Origin: Thermanaerothrix solaris | GTDB taxonomy: Bacteria > Chloroflexota > Anaerolineae > Anaerolineales > Anaerolineaceae | Length of the DNA stretch: 64,000 bases | Assembly: GCF_032334255.1 (NCBI RefSeq) | Contig: NZ_JAUHMF010000002.1 | Location: 806,001-870,000 of the forward strand | Direction: 5' to 3' | Shown: one piece after another, positions 14,480 through 22,628 of the stretch | Layout: each line of letters starts with the position of its first letter | Position numbering within the stretch: the stretch's first letter is position 1 | Notes under the pieces: generated by a model | Database searches by the model: none | Seen by the model: only the letters and a program-made list of their open reading frames with translations | Told to the model about the DNA's origin: nothing | Position numbers and translations under genes: made by a program

Positions 14480-15562
14480 TCAATCATGAATATTGACCAG
14501 TGTGCCTACGGAAGCCCAGTTGAACAGCCAGGCGGCGTCCTCGGTGCGCAGGTTGATGCAGCCGTGGCTCATCGGGGTGCCAAAGTTGTTGTGCCAATAG
14601 GTACCGTGAAGTCCATAGCCTTTGTAGAAGTACATCACGTAAGGGACATCGGGCAGGTAATACCCCGGCCCACGCATGTCCGCGTAGCGGTATTTGACGT
14701 AGATACGGTACTGGCCGGTAACGGTAGGGTAGCGCCAGGTACCAGTGGAAACCAGAAACTGGTTGACCAGGGTTTGCCCTTCGTAAGCATAGACCATTTG
14801 CTCGCTCAAATCCACATCAATCCAGCGCTCATCACCTTCAACTTCAGGCCAGGTGGCTACATCTGCGCGGGGCGGCGTGGTGGGGGTGTCTGTAGGGAGT
14901 GGGGTGGGCGTATCGGTTGGGGTAGGGCTGGGGGTTGCGGTCGGTGTCGGGGTGGCGGTCGGTGTCGGGGTGGGAGTGGCCGTTGCAGTTGGGGTGAGGG
15001 TGGGTTTGGGCAAAGCCGCCGCCGGGCGTGCCAATGAGGGACTGCGGGCAAAAACGATGCGCAGTTGGGGGCTTATTGACCACGCGGCCAACGCCAGACC
15101 GGAAATGACAAAAACCGACAAGGCTAACCAGAGCCAGGGACGCCAGCGCGAGCCAATGCGGGGTTGTGCCTGTGCGGTTGGTGTAGTCCGAACGGCGGGG
15201 CGTGGCCGACGTATCGGCACGGGTTGGGTTTGCGCCAACGCTTCGGCTATGGGGGCGTTAAATGTGTAAGTCGAGGCGGAAGACGGCTTGATTTGAGTCT
15301 GGCGCAGACGACGCACCGCCCAATGCATTCCTTGGCGTGCAGCGCGGCTGTGAGGGTTGATGGCCAGCGCACGTTCTAGGTAGGCAATGCTCTGTTGCGG
15401 CTCAGACAGGGCGGCCAGAATTAACCAGGGCGTTTCTAAATCAGGATACTCGCGTGCAGCGGCTTCAGCTAGTGACTTGGCTTCGTCGGCACGGCCTTGG
15501 TGTAAGGCCTGACGAACCCGCTCCAACCAATCCGAAGGCAGGCTGCGCGCGGTAGAGGTCAT
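14480..15562 (-). CDS. Membrane-anchored L,D-transpeptidase (YkuD) with TPR-like N-terminus
   Basis: 360 residues. Residues 1-85 form a cytoplasmic TPR-like helical region (RQALHQGRADEAKSLAEAAA). A single membrane helix follows (about 144-164), then a Thr/Pro tether of about 50 residues, then the YkuD domain with HGTYWHNNFGTPMSHGCINL and active-site Cys335. This puts a peptidoglycan cross-linking domain outside the membrane on a flexible stalk with a protein-interaction domain inside. Its start overlaps the amidase stop by 4 bp (ATGA). The tether is encoded by a G-rich repetitive stretch (14853-15010) with an exact 18-bp tandem duplication. Confidence 0.9.
   Translation of the reverse strand: MTSTARSLPSDWLERVRQALHQGRADEAKSLAEAAAREYPDLETPWLILAALSEPQQSIAYLERALAINPHSRAARQGMHWAVRRLRQTQIKPSSASTYTFNAPIAEALAQTQPVPIRRPRPAVRTTPTAQAQPRIGSRWRPWLWLALSVFVISGLALAAWSISPQLRIVFARSPSLARPAAALPKPTLTPTATATPTPTPTATPTPTATPSPTPTDTPTPLPTDTPTTPPRADVATWPEVEGDERWIDVDLSEQMVYAYEGQTLVNQFLVSTGTWRYPTVTGQYRIYVKYRYADMRGPGYYLPDVPYVMYFYKGYGLHGTYWHNNFGTPMSHGCINLRTEDAAWLFNWASVGTLVNIHD
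14937..14972. repeat. 18-bp exact tandem duplication in the Thr/Pro linker
   Basis: Two identical 18-bp units (gcggtcggtgtcggggtg) lie head to tail and encode Thr-Pro repeats. Similar imperfect units extend to about 15010. This is a likely site of length variation between strains. Confidence 0.75.
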
Positions 15563-16356
15563 GGTGACGTTCCGTTCTGTCCAATGGGTTCGTTACGCAG
15601 GAAGCACAAAATCCCGTCGGCAACCCCTTGTGCCACCCGGTCGGGTTCCTCGGTGAGAATACGACGGTCGAGGTTGAGGAAACCGGTCTCAATTATGGCG
15701 GCGGTGGTCTCGCTGTTAATCTCGCTAAAGGTGTGGTATTCGGTCATGTCACGGGTAATAGTGTTAGGATGATAGCGCAATCCGGTCGCTTTGGCGTAGC
15801 GATCCACCAGGCAGGCGGTGAGGCGTTCAGCCTTCTCTGGAAAAAGGCTCGAGGACGCCGCGGCTACTTTGAACCCGGTGGCTTCATCGTTGATGTAATT
15901 ACAGGAGTCATTGTGAATTGAGACCAGAACCTGGGCCTGGTAGCCGGCCAGGCGTTCATCAAACTCGTTGAGCAGATCTACCTGATAGCCAACGGCGAGC
16001 AGGCGTTGTTGCACTCGTAACGCAATTTCCAAATTAACCTGGGCTTCGGTCAAGCCATCCGGGCAGACGGCACCCGAGTCATTCCCGGCATGGCCGGCAA
16101 CAATTCCCACCCGCGGCATGGGGCGTGGGGTAGGTGTGGGATAGGCTGCCCCCGGATTGGCCTGGAGCGCCTGGAACATGGCTTCCAGGGAGCGGTTGGA
16201 GAATAAACCGGTCGGTGTGAACAACGTCAGCAGGGTCGCCATAATCAACCCGACGCTGACCACCGTCCAGATAATTGAAAGGAAGGCTGGTTGAGATGGC
16301 GAGGTAGAGGATTCTGGAATCTCGTCAAATGCATTTTCATCCATAAAGTAAATCAC
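15559..16356 (-). CDS. N-acetylmuramoyl-L-alanine amidase (Amidase_3)
   Basis: 265 residues. A short cytoplasmic N-terminus is followed by a membrane helix (about residues 24-46). The Amidase_3 zinc hydrolase domain has GIVAGHAGNDSGA, a LTEAQVNLEIALRV helix with the conserved Glu, VSIHND and finally IIETGFL. These give the His-Glu-His zinc set and the catalytic Glu. The enzyme cuts the amide bond between N-acetylmuramic acid and the stem peptide. It is the first gene of the envelope cluster and is translationally coupled to the membrane-anchored L,D-transpeptidase, so cleavage and cross-linking enzymes are co-produced. Confidence 0.9.
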   Translation of the reverse strand: MIYFMDENAFDEIPESSTSPSQPAFLSIIWTVVSVGLIMATLLTLFTPTGLFSNRSLEAMFQALQANPGAAYPTPTPRPMPRVGIVAGHAGNDSGAVCPDGLTEAQVNLEIALRVQQRLLAVGYQVDLLNEFDERLAGYQAQVLVSIHNDSCNYINDEATGFKVAAASSSLFPEKAERLTACLVDRYAKATGLRYHPNTITRDMTEYHTFSEINSETTAAIIETGFLNLDRRILTEEPDRVAQGVADGILCFLRNEPIGQNGTSP

Positions 16357-16489
16357 CTGGAACCATGGTTAAGATGATTATATCTGCAATCGGGCCATTC
16401 ACCTCTGATTTTGAGGCGAGGGTTTATGGATAGAAACATTATCCGGTTGTATCCTCTTGACGCGGTGGTGGTAAGTGATTATAACCGAG

Positions 16490-16513
16490 CCTGCCGGTGA
16501 TGCCGCCGGCAGG
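16490..16513 (+). promoter_or_regulatory. GC-rich hairpin in the leader of the flavin reductase gene
   Basis: Perfect 8-bp arms CCTGCCGG and CCGGCAGG surround an 8-nt loop. It lies 32 bp before the preferred start and covers the alternative GTG/ATG starts at 16497-16502, which makes those unlikely. No T-run follows, so it is not a normal terminator. Confidence 0.45.
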
Positions 16514-16544
16514 GATTAGCGGTATTATGGAGGTTGCAATCACA

Positions 16545-17030
16545 ATGCCAGTCACAGCCGATTTACTTCGTCAAGCCATGCGTCATTGGACGACCGGGGT
16601 GAGCGTGGTGACCAGTTGTGCCGATGGGATTTGCCATGGGATGACTGTAAACTCGTTTACCTCGGTTTCGTTAGAACCCCCGCTAGTTACTGTTACTCTT
16701 AACAAGCAAACACGCACCCAGGCTCTGGTAGCAAAATCCCGAGTTTTTGGTGTTACAATATTATCTGAAGGGCAGGAAGCCATCTCCGAACGCTTTGCGG
16801 GTCGCCAGTTCGAGGCCGAAAATCGCTTGGCAGGGTTGGAAACTTTTAGCTTGGTGACGGGCGTGCCGTTGCTTAAAGCGGGGTTGGTTGGATTGGACTG
16901 CCGGGTTGTGTTTGAGTACCCCATGCCGGATTCGGTGCTCTACATTGCTGAAGTTCTGGCGATCCAAACGGGTGAACCGGGATGGCCATTGGTCTATCAC
17001 AATCGGGCTTATTACCAGTTGCGGCGATGA
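16545..17030 (+). CDS. Flavin reductase-like protein (DIM6/NTAB family)
   Basis: 161 residues from ATG 16545, with GGAGG 11 nt upstream; longer starts at 16497, 16500 and 16528 lie within a hairpin or before the ribosome site. The family pattern is clear: MRHWTTGVSVVTS, HGMTVNSFTSVSLEPPLV, and ERFAGRQFE. Members bind FMN and use NAD(P)H to supply reduced flavin to monooxygenases or act as stand-alone reductases. The stop codon overlaps the start of the AMMECR1 gene (ATGA), so the two are translated together. Confidence 0.85.
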   Translation: MPVTADLLRQAMRHWTTGVSVVTSCADGICHGMTVNSFTSVSLEPPLVTVTLNKQTRTQALVAKSRVFGVTILSEGQEAISERFAGRQFEAENRLAGLETFSLVTGVPLLKAGLVGLDCRVVFEYPMPDSVLYIAEVLAIQTGEPGWPLVYHNRAYYQLRR

Positions 17031-17599
17031 CCGATGCACCATTGAGTGACGAAGAGAAGCGTCTGTTGTTACGGTTGGCGCGCGAAGCCATCGAGGCGGC
17101 GGTCAACCGTCGTCCGTTGCCGCCCCTGGATTGGGAGACGTTACCGCCACGCCTGCGCGAGCCTGGAGCGACCTTTGTGACCCTGACACGGCGGGGTCAG
17201 TTACGCGGTTGTATTGGGGCGTTGGAGGCTTATCAACCACTGGCTGAAGATGTGCGCGAGCATGCTATTGCCGCGGCGCTTGAAGATTTTCGCTTTCCCC
17301 CAGTGCGCCCGGAGGAAGTACCTGAGTTAAAGATCGAAATCTCGCGGCTAACCCCATTACGGCCCTTGGAGTACGAAACTCCTGAGGAACTCGTGCGCAA
17401 ACTGCGCCCCGGGGTGGATGGGGTGGTCATCCGAGATGGCTTTCGGCGGGCTACCTTCTTACCCCAAGTGTGGGAAAAATTGCCCGATCCGGTGCGCTTT
17501 CTGGATAATTTGTGTATGAAGATGGGAGCACCTCGTAATCTATGGCGCACCAAAAAACTGGACGTTTTTGTCTATCAGGTTGAAGAATTCCACGAATAG
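17027..17599 (+). CDS. AMMECR1 family protein (AmmeMemoRadiSam system protein A)
   Basis: 190 residues from ATG 17027, which overlaps the preceding stop by 4 bp. The AMMECR1 core is obvious: GATFVTLTRRGQLRGCIGAL with the LRGCIG hexamer, and later GVDGVVIRDGFRRATFLPQVWE. In many bacteria AMMECR1, a Memo protein and a radical SAM protein are encoded together (AmmeMemoRadiSam), but neither partner is seen here. The conserved LRGCIG suggests a ligand or catalytic site. Function is not established. Coupling to a flavin reductase hints at a redox or radical process. Confidence 0.9.
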   Translation: MTDAPLSDEEKRLLLRLAREAIEAAVNRRPLPPLDWETLPPRLREPGATFVTLTRRGQLRGCIGALEAYQPLAEDVREHAIAAALEDFRFPPVRPEEVPELKIEISRLTPLRPLEYETPEELVRKLRPGVDGVVIRDGFRRATFLPQVWEKLPDPVRFLDNLCMKMGAPRNLWRTKKLDVFVYQVEEFHE

Positions 17600-17652
17600 A
17601 TCAGTGGGGGAAAATTACCGCGCCGGGCGCGAAAATTCCGGACTTTGAGGTA

Positions 17653-17681
17653 TTGCATTTAACTTGTTATATCGTTATAAT
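17653..17681 (+). promoter_or_regulatory. Promoter of the amino-sugar locus
   Basis: TTGCAT (17653-17658) and TATAAT (17676-17681) are separated by 17 bp and lie 30 bp before the chosen GntR start. Confidence 0.75.
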
Positions 17682-17710
17682 GATTAAAACCCCTTGTTGT
17701 GAGGGTGAAG

Positions 17711-18448
17711 ATGATCATTCCCCATCCACAACCATTTACTCCCCTGTACTATCAAATTGAACAACAAATTCTGGAAGAAATCCATCAGGGCCGCTTGAAA
17801 CCAGGGGATCGTTTGCCCTCGGAACCGGAACTCTCGCGCCGGTTTGGCGTCAGCCGTATCACGATCCGACGTGCTCTAAAGGATCTCAGCCAGCAAGGCA
17901 TTATCTATTCGCGTCAGGGGAAAGGGACGTTCGTTGCTCAGGCGCGCATTCGCGAAATTTCGGGCTTTCGTTCGTTTAGTGATGATATCCGGGCGCGTGG
18001 ATTAACGCCGAGTTCGCGGGTGGTGGATTTCAGCCGCCTGCCAGCGGATGAAGGGGTTGCCCAACGGTTAGGTGTGGAGGTGGGAGAGCCGGTTTACTGT
18101 CTGCAGCGGGTACGCCTGGCGAATGACCAACCGGTTGCGTTTGAGATCGCTTATCTACCGGTGCGGTTATGCCCGGATCTGGAACGGTTTGATTTCAGCA
18201 ATGCGTCACTTTATGCGGTGTTACGGGAGCACTATCGTGTTTTTCCAACTTGGGCTGAGGCGGAAATCGAGGCTAGCGCTGCCTCGCCTGAAGTAGCCCA
18301 TCATCTGGGGATGAAAATCGGCGAGCCGGTGCTGGTCGCTTATCGCCAAACCTATACTGAGCGTTTTGAAATTATTGAGTTTGTGAAATCCATCTATTGT
18401 GGCAAGCGGTTCACGTTCTATGTTGGCCGCCAGTATATCGGCAATTGA
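17711..18448 (+). CDS. GntR/HutC-family transcriptional regulator with UTRA domain
   Basis: 245 residues from ATG 17711 (GAGGG site 5 nt upstream); a GTG at 17699 lies before that site. The N-terminal winged helix shows the GntR signature PGDRLPSEPELSRRFGVSRITIRRAL followed by GKGTFVA. The C-terminal UTRA domain (about residues 95-240) binds small effectors; for NagR-type members these are amino-sugar phosphates. It heads a locus with an ABC sugar importer, ROK kinase and SIS isomerase, all co-directional, so it is probably a local repressor induced by a phosphorylated sugar. Confidence 0.9.
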   Translation: MIIPHPQPFTPLYYQIEQQILEEIHQGRLKPGDRLPSEPELSRRFGVSRITIRRALKDLSQQGIIYSRQGKGTFVAQARIREISGFRSFSDDIRARGLTPSSRVVDFSRLPADEGVAQRLGVEVGEPVYCLQRVRLANDQPVAFEIAYLPVRLCPDLERFDFSNASLYAVLREHYRVFPTWAEAEIEASAASPEVAHHLGMKIGEPVLVAYRQTYTERFEIIEFVKSIYCGKRFTFYVGRQYIGN

Positions 18449-18507
18449 AATCAGGTAGTGCCTTCATCTCATCCAACCCATTCCAAATTTTTGTCAGGAG
18501 GTGTTCT

Positions 18508-19812
18508 ATGCGTAGTTCAAGTCGTTTTCTGATGTTGATGGTGCTGGTCGCTCTGGTGCTGGCGTTGGCTGGCTGTGGGGGGCAAGCCGCGACCGGCCCG
18601 AAGGTGGTCAAGGTGCTGGCCATGCAGCAAGCCGGCCCAACCCCTGAAGAAATGAACGCGATCGTGAATGAATTCAACCAGAAGAACCCGAACATCAAAG
18701 TCGAAATTGAATATGTCTCCTATGATGCGTTGCACGATAAGATTGTCACCGCCATGGCGACAACCCCACCTTCCTATGATGTGATCCTGGTGGATGATAT
18801 TTGGTATGCGGAATTTGCCAAGGCGGGTTATCTGTGGGATGTGACCGATAAAATTGATGCTCAGACCAAAGAAAAGGTTTTCGCTACAGCTTGGGATATC
18901 ACTACGGTAAATGGGCGCATTTACGGTATGCCCTGGCTGCTGGATGCGAAATACTTCTACTACAACGAGAAGATCCTCAAAGAGGCTGGGTTTGACCATC
19001 CGCCCGCAACCTGGGAAGAACTGGTGGAGCAGGCACGGGTGATTAAAGAAAAGGGGTTGGTTGAGTATCCCATTGCCTGGTCGTGGGCGCAGGCTGAGGC
19101 TGCCATCTGTGATTTCGTGGCCTTGCTCTATGGCAACGGTGGCCGCTTTGTAGATGATCAGGGCAAACCAGCGTTCAACGATGAGAAGGGCGTCCAGGTA
19201 TTAGAGTGGATGGTCAAGACAATTGACGAAGGTATCTCCAATCCGGCTTCGGTATCCTACGTAGAAGAGGATGTGCGCAACGTTTTCTCTCAGGGCAAGG
19301 CAGCCTTTGCCCTCAACTGGCTCTACATGTATGACCTGGCGGCGTTGAACGAACAGGAATCCCAGGTCGTCGGCCAGGTGAAGATGAGCCTGGTACCGGT
19401 ATTTCAATCCATGGCTCAACAGGGCCTGAAGAGTGCGACCATCAATGGCTCAATGGGCTTCTCGGTGGTGGACAAATCGCCTAACCGCGAGGCGGCGTGG
19501 GAGTACGTTAAATACCTGACCAGTGAAGACGTGCAGAAGCGCTATGCCGCCCACCTGCTGCCGATTTGGAGTGCCAACTATGAGGGCGAGGCGTTGGAAG
19601 CTCTGAAAGCGCTCAACCCGGCCACCCCGGTGACTGTGCCGATGTTCAAAGAGCAATTCCCATACGCGCATGTGCGTCCCAAGGTGCCGTATTACCTGGA
19701 AGGTTCCAAGGCCCTCCAACTAGCGCTTCAGGAAGCCCTGACCAAACAGAAGACGGCTGCCCAGGCCCTCAATGATGCCGCTGCCAAGTGGGTGGAGTTG
19801 CAGTCCAAGTAA
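18508..19812 (+). CDS. Sugar ABC transporter substrate-binding lipoprotein (family 1)
   Basis: 434 residues from ATG 18508, which has AGGAGGTG 6 nt upstream. A signal peptide ends in lipobox LAGC (Cys23). The body resembles carbohydrate-binding proteins of the MalE/UgpB class (VLAMQQAGPTPEEMNAIVNEF, YDVILVDDIWYAEFAKAGYL, NGRIYGMPWLLDAKYFYYN). It captures the sugar for the two permeases downstream. A long intergenic hairpin follows, a common device to make more binding protein than permease. Sugar type is inferred from context as an amino sugar. Confidence 0.9.
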   Translation: MRSSSRFLMLMVLVALVLALAGCGGQAATGPKVVKVLAMQQAGPTPEEMNAIVNEFNQKNPNIKVEIEYVSYDALHDKIVTAMATTPPSYDVILVDDIWYAEFAKAGYLWDVTDKIDAQTKEKVFATAWDITTVNGRIYGMPWLLDAKYFYYNEKILKEAGFDHPPATWEELVEQARVIKEKGLVEYPIAWSWAQAEAAICDFVALLYGNGGRFVDDQGKPAFNDEKGVQVLEWMVKTIDEGISNPASVSYVEEDVRNVFSQGKAAFALNWLYMYDLAALNEQESQVVGQVKMSLVPVFQSMAQQGLKSATINGSMGFSVVDKSPNREAAWEYVKYLTSEDVQKRYAAHLLPIWSANYEGEALEALKALNPATPVTVPMFKEQFPYAHVRPKVPYYLEGSKALQLALQEALTKQKTAAQALNDAAAKWVELQSK

Positions 19813-19831
19813 GTTCATCCGAATATTCTTC

Positions 19832-19860
19832 TCTGGCAGGGGGAGTTTCCCCCTGCCAGA
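19832..19860 (+). repeat. Intergenic stem-loop between binding protein and permease
   Basis: A perfect 13-bp stem (TCTGGCAGGGGGA / TCCCCCTGCCAGA) with a 3-nt loop lies 20 bp after the binding-protein stop. The absence of a T-run argues for an mRNA-stabilising or partial-attenuation element rather than a full terminator. Confidence 0.75.
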
Positions 19861-19882
19861 CTTATAACATGGTGTAAAGTTC

Positions 19883-20803
19883 ATGGCTCAGGCAACCTTG
19901 CGTCCGCCTAAATCCTATTCGCTCTTGCAGTATGAGATCCGCGAGGGGATTTTATTCCTCTTGCCGGCGATGATATTGATCTTTGGCATTACATTATTTC
20001 CTATCCTGTTCACGTTTGTCCTGAGTTTCACCGATACCCCGCTCTCAAATCCTTCCCCTCAGAATTTTGTGGGTCTAAGTAATTACCTGGCGTTCCTGCG
20101 CAGTGCCCAATTCTGGCAAGCCATCTGGCGTACGGTTTACTTTACCGTAGTCTCGGTGGGGGTGGAGTTGTTATTGGGATTAGGCATTGCGTTACTCATT
20201 CACGCCCGTCCGCCGGGCTGGGCATTTTTACGCACCAGTCTGATTATTCCCTGGGCTGTGCCCACGATTGTCAATGGCGCGCTGTGGCGCTGGATCTACA
20301 ATGCGGATTACGGGGCTTTGAACGGTTTACTTTATAGCCTGGGATTGATTGAGAAGTACCGTCCCTGGCTCACTGAGCCGATGCGGGCGCTCAATTTAGT
20401 CATCTTGGCCGATATCTGGCATAGTGTACCTTTCATTGCACTGATTCTGCAGGCCGCGTTGGCCACCTTGCCCCTGGAACTGGATGAGGCCGCGGCGGTG
20501 GATGGGGCGAATGCCTGGCAGCGTTTCTGGTTCATCCGCCTGCCGCTGCTCCGCCCGGCCATCCTTGTGGCCCTGGTGATCCGCACGGTCGAAGCTTTCC
20601 GTGTCTTCGATATTATTTATGTTATCACGCAAGGCGGGCCGGCCTTCGGTACAGTAACGATCTCTTATTTGACCTATTTGGAATCTTTCTCTTATGGTCA
20701 CCTGGGAAGCGGTGCGGCATTGTCATTCCTGATTACGCTTTTTACCCTGGTCATGGCATTGGCGTATATTCGATTGCTCTATCGCCCGGAGGCGCAAGGA
20801 TGA
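19883..20803 (+). CDS. Sugar ABC transporter permease, MalF type
   Basis: 306 residues with six membrane segments. The N-terminal segment (LFLLPAMILIFGITLFPILFT) and the EAA loop ELDEAAAVDGANAWQRFWFIRLPLL (about residues 200-224) mark it as the MalF/UgpA-type half. It pairs with the MalG-type permease, whose start overlaps its stop by 4 bp. No ATPase gene is in the locus, so a shared MsmX-like ATPase encoded elsewhere is expected. Confidence 0.9.
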   Translation: MAQATLRPPKSYSLLQYEIREGILFLLPAMILIFGITLFPILFTFVLSFTDTPLSNPSPQNFVGLSNYLAFLRSAQFWQAIWRTVYFTVVSVGVELLLGLGIALLIHARPPGWAFLRTSLIIPWAVPTIVNGALWRWIYNADYGALNGLLYSLGLIEKYRPWLTEPMRALNLVILADIWHSVPFIALILQAALATLPLELDEAAAVDGANAWQRFWFIRLPLLRPAILVALVIRTVEAFRVFDIIYVITQGGPAFGTVTISYLTYLESFSYGHLGSGAALSFLITLFTLVMALAYIRLLYRPEAQG

Positions 20804-21660
20804 AGCGGTGGCGACGTGTGGTGTCAACGGCAATTCTGCTGGGATTGATGGCATTGGTGCTGCTATTCATCTATGCACCGATTGCCTGGCTGGTGCTTTC
20901 TTCAATATCTACGCGGGCGGAATTGCTTGCGGTGCCGCCGCACTGGATCCCTGAGCATCCTACGCTCAAAAATTATCGGGATATCCTGATCCCGGGCACC
21001 GCCGTCTCAGAAGTGGCGCGAACTTTCAGCGTGACGTTGCGCAATTCTTTCATTGTGGCTGGTTCAACCACGCTGATCTGCCTGGTGACCGGCTCGTTGG
21101 CTGGCTATGCCTTGGCCCGGTTACGGTTACCCTTTCGCAATGCCTTGTTTATGAGCATCCTAGGGGTGCGCATGGTGCCCGAGATTTCGCTGGTTGTGCC
21201 ATTGTATATCATTGCTGCTCGCTTGGCTTTGCTCAATAAGCCAATTATTCTGATCATTACCTATCTATCCTTTGCGCTTCCCTTTGCTATCTGGATGCTG
21301 AGCACCTTTTTTGAAAGCGTTCCGCGGGAATTAGAGGATGCTGCCTTGATTGACGGCAGTTCTCGCCTGGGCACGCTGTTTCGGGTAGTGTTACCGGTAG
21401 CGGCGCCGGGCATTGTTTCAACGGCGTTGTTCACTTTCCTGCTGGCTTGGGACGAATTTTTCTTTGCCTTGATATTTACCAGCACGATTGCGGCAAAAAC
21501 CGTGCCGGTAGCCATTGCTGAATTTACCGGGCGCTATGCCGTAGATATTACAGCAATGATGACCGGTGGGGTTTTGGCGGCGCTACCGCCGGTGCTGCTG
21601 GCGCTCGTCTTTCAACGTTATATCGTCAGCGGGCTTTCTGCAGGAGCGGTAAAGGGATGA
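20800..21660 (+). CDS. Sugar ABC transporter permease, MalG type
   Basis: 286 residues with six membrane segments. The EAA loop reads ELEDAALIDGSSRLGTLFRVVLPVAAPG (about residues 175-207), typical for the MalG/UgpE half that contacts the shared ATPase. The gene overlaps both neighbours by 4 bp (the MalF-type permease and the ROK kinase), so the importer and the kinase are coupled in translation. Confidence 0.9.
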   Translation: MKRWRRVVSTAILLGLMALVLLFIYAPIAWLVLSSISTRAELLAVPPHWIPEHPTLKNYRDILIPGTAVSEVARTFSVTLRNSFIVAGSTTLICLVTGSLAGYALARLRLPFRNALFMSILGVRMVPEISLVVPLYIIAARLALLNKPIILIITYLSFALPFAIWMLSTFFESVPRELEDAALIDGSSRLGTLFRVVLPVAAPGIVSTALFTFLLAWDEFFFALIFTSTIAAKTVPVAIAEFTGRYAVDITAMMTGGVLAALPPVLLALVFQRYIVSGLSAGAVKG

Positions 21661-22622
21661 AAACCGGGGTGTTAGTTGGCATTGATTTGGGGGGCACGAA
21701 TGTTCGCGTGGGCGCCGTTAACCTACAGGGTGACGTCTTAGCCTGGGCCGAAGCACCCATCGAAGCCTCACGGGGGCCACAGGTTGGGTTGGCGCGAATA
21801 GGGGCCCTGATTGAGCAGGTCCTGGGCACGGTTGGAATGGTCATGCCTCTAGCGATTGGCATGGGGGCGACCGGGCCGATAGATCGCCAACGTGGTAGCA
21901 TTCAAAACCCCTACACCCTGCCTACCTGGGAAGATGTGCCGGTCGTCCAGTTGTTGCAGGAACGGTTTGGGGTACCGGTAGCACTGGAAAATGACGCCGA
22001 TGCGGCGGCTCTGGGTGAGGCATGGGTAGGAGCTGGGCGGGATCATGAGCGGGTGCTCATGGTGACCGTGGGCACTGGGATTGGTACCGCGTTTGTGTAT
22101 CGTGGTGAGATTTATCGTGGGATAGAAGGGGCCCATCCCGAGGCCGGGCATATCGTGGTGGATCCGAGGGGGCCGTTGTGTTATTGTGGTGCGCATGGTT
22201 GTTGGGAAAGTCTGGCTTCCGGTCCGGCGATTGCGCGCCGCGCGCAGTCCTTAGCCCGTGACACGTCCACCCTGATGGTGGAATTGGCTCAGGGAAATTT
22301 GGAAGCCATTGATGCGCGAGTGGTGGTGGCTGCGGCTCAAGCGGGTGATGTCCTGGCACAGCAGATTATCGAGGAAACGGCCTTCTACCTGGGATTGGGC
22401 ATGGTCAATCTCATGATCGCTTACTTACCCGATGTAGTCATCCTGGGGGGTGGGGTAATGCGGGCTTACCCAGTTTTTGCCCCTTATATTCATCAGGTCA
22501 TTCAGCAGCATAGCGTAGTCGCCCCCTTACAATCGGTGCGCTTGGTGATGGCACGCCTGGGTGGGCAAGCCGGCGTTGTGGGAGCGGCCTACGCGGCTTC
22601 GAAACTGATTGTGGAGGGATAG
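21657..22622 (+). CDS. ROK-family sugar kinase
   Basis: 321 residues. The N-terminal phosphate-binding motif DLGGTNVRVG (residues 10-19), catalytic Asp in ENDADAAALGE (Asp113), a glycine-rich VGTGIG, and the ROK zinc motif CYCGAHGC (Cys175, 177, 182) are complete. ROK kinases phosphorylate glucose, N-acetylglucosamine, N-acetylmannosamine or fructose. With an SIS isomerase next door, an amino sugar such as glucosamine or N-acetylglucosamine is the best guess. Its start overlaps the upstream permease stop by 4 bp. Confidence 0.9.
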   Translation: MKTGVLVGIDLGGTNVRVGAVNLQGDVLAWAEAPIEASRGPQVGLARIGALIEQVLGTVGMVMPLAIGMGATGPIDRQRGSIQNPYTLPTWEDVPVVQLLQERFGVPVALENDADAAALGEAWVGAGRDHERVLMVTVGTGIGTAFVYRGEIYRGIEGAHPEAGHIVVDPRGPLCYCGAHGCWESLASGPAIARRAQSLARDTSTLMVELAQGNLEAIDARVVVAAAQAGDVLAQQIIEETAFYLGLGMVNLMIAYLPDVVILGGGVMRAYPVFAPYIHQVIQQHSVVAPLQSVRLVMARLGGQAGVVGAAYAASKLIVEG

Positions 22623-22628
22623 TTACGA

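Noticed and set aside
14853..15010. Repeated units that could suggest a CRISPR-like or VNTR array
   Set aside because: Units are short, contiguous and in frame with a Thr/Pro linker; there are no unique spacers.
14486..15269. Plus-strand glycine/valine-rich frames opposite the L,D-transpeptidase linker, looking like repetitive structural proteins
   Set aside because: They are the complement of the Thr/Pro tether of a real gene and arise from its repetitive codons.
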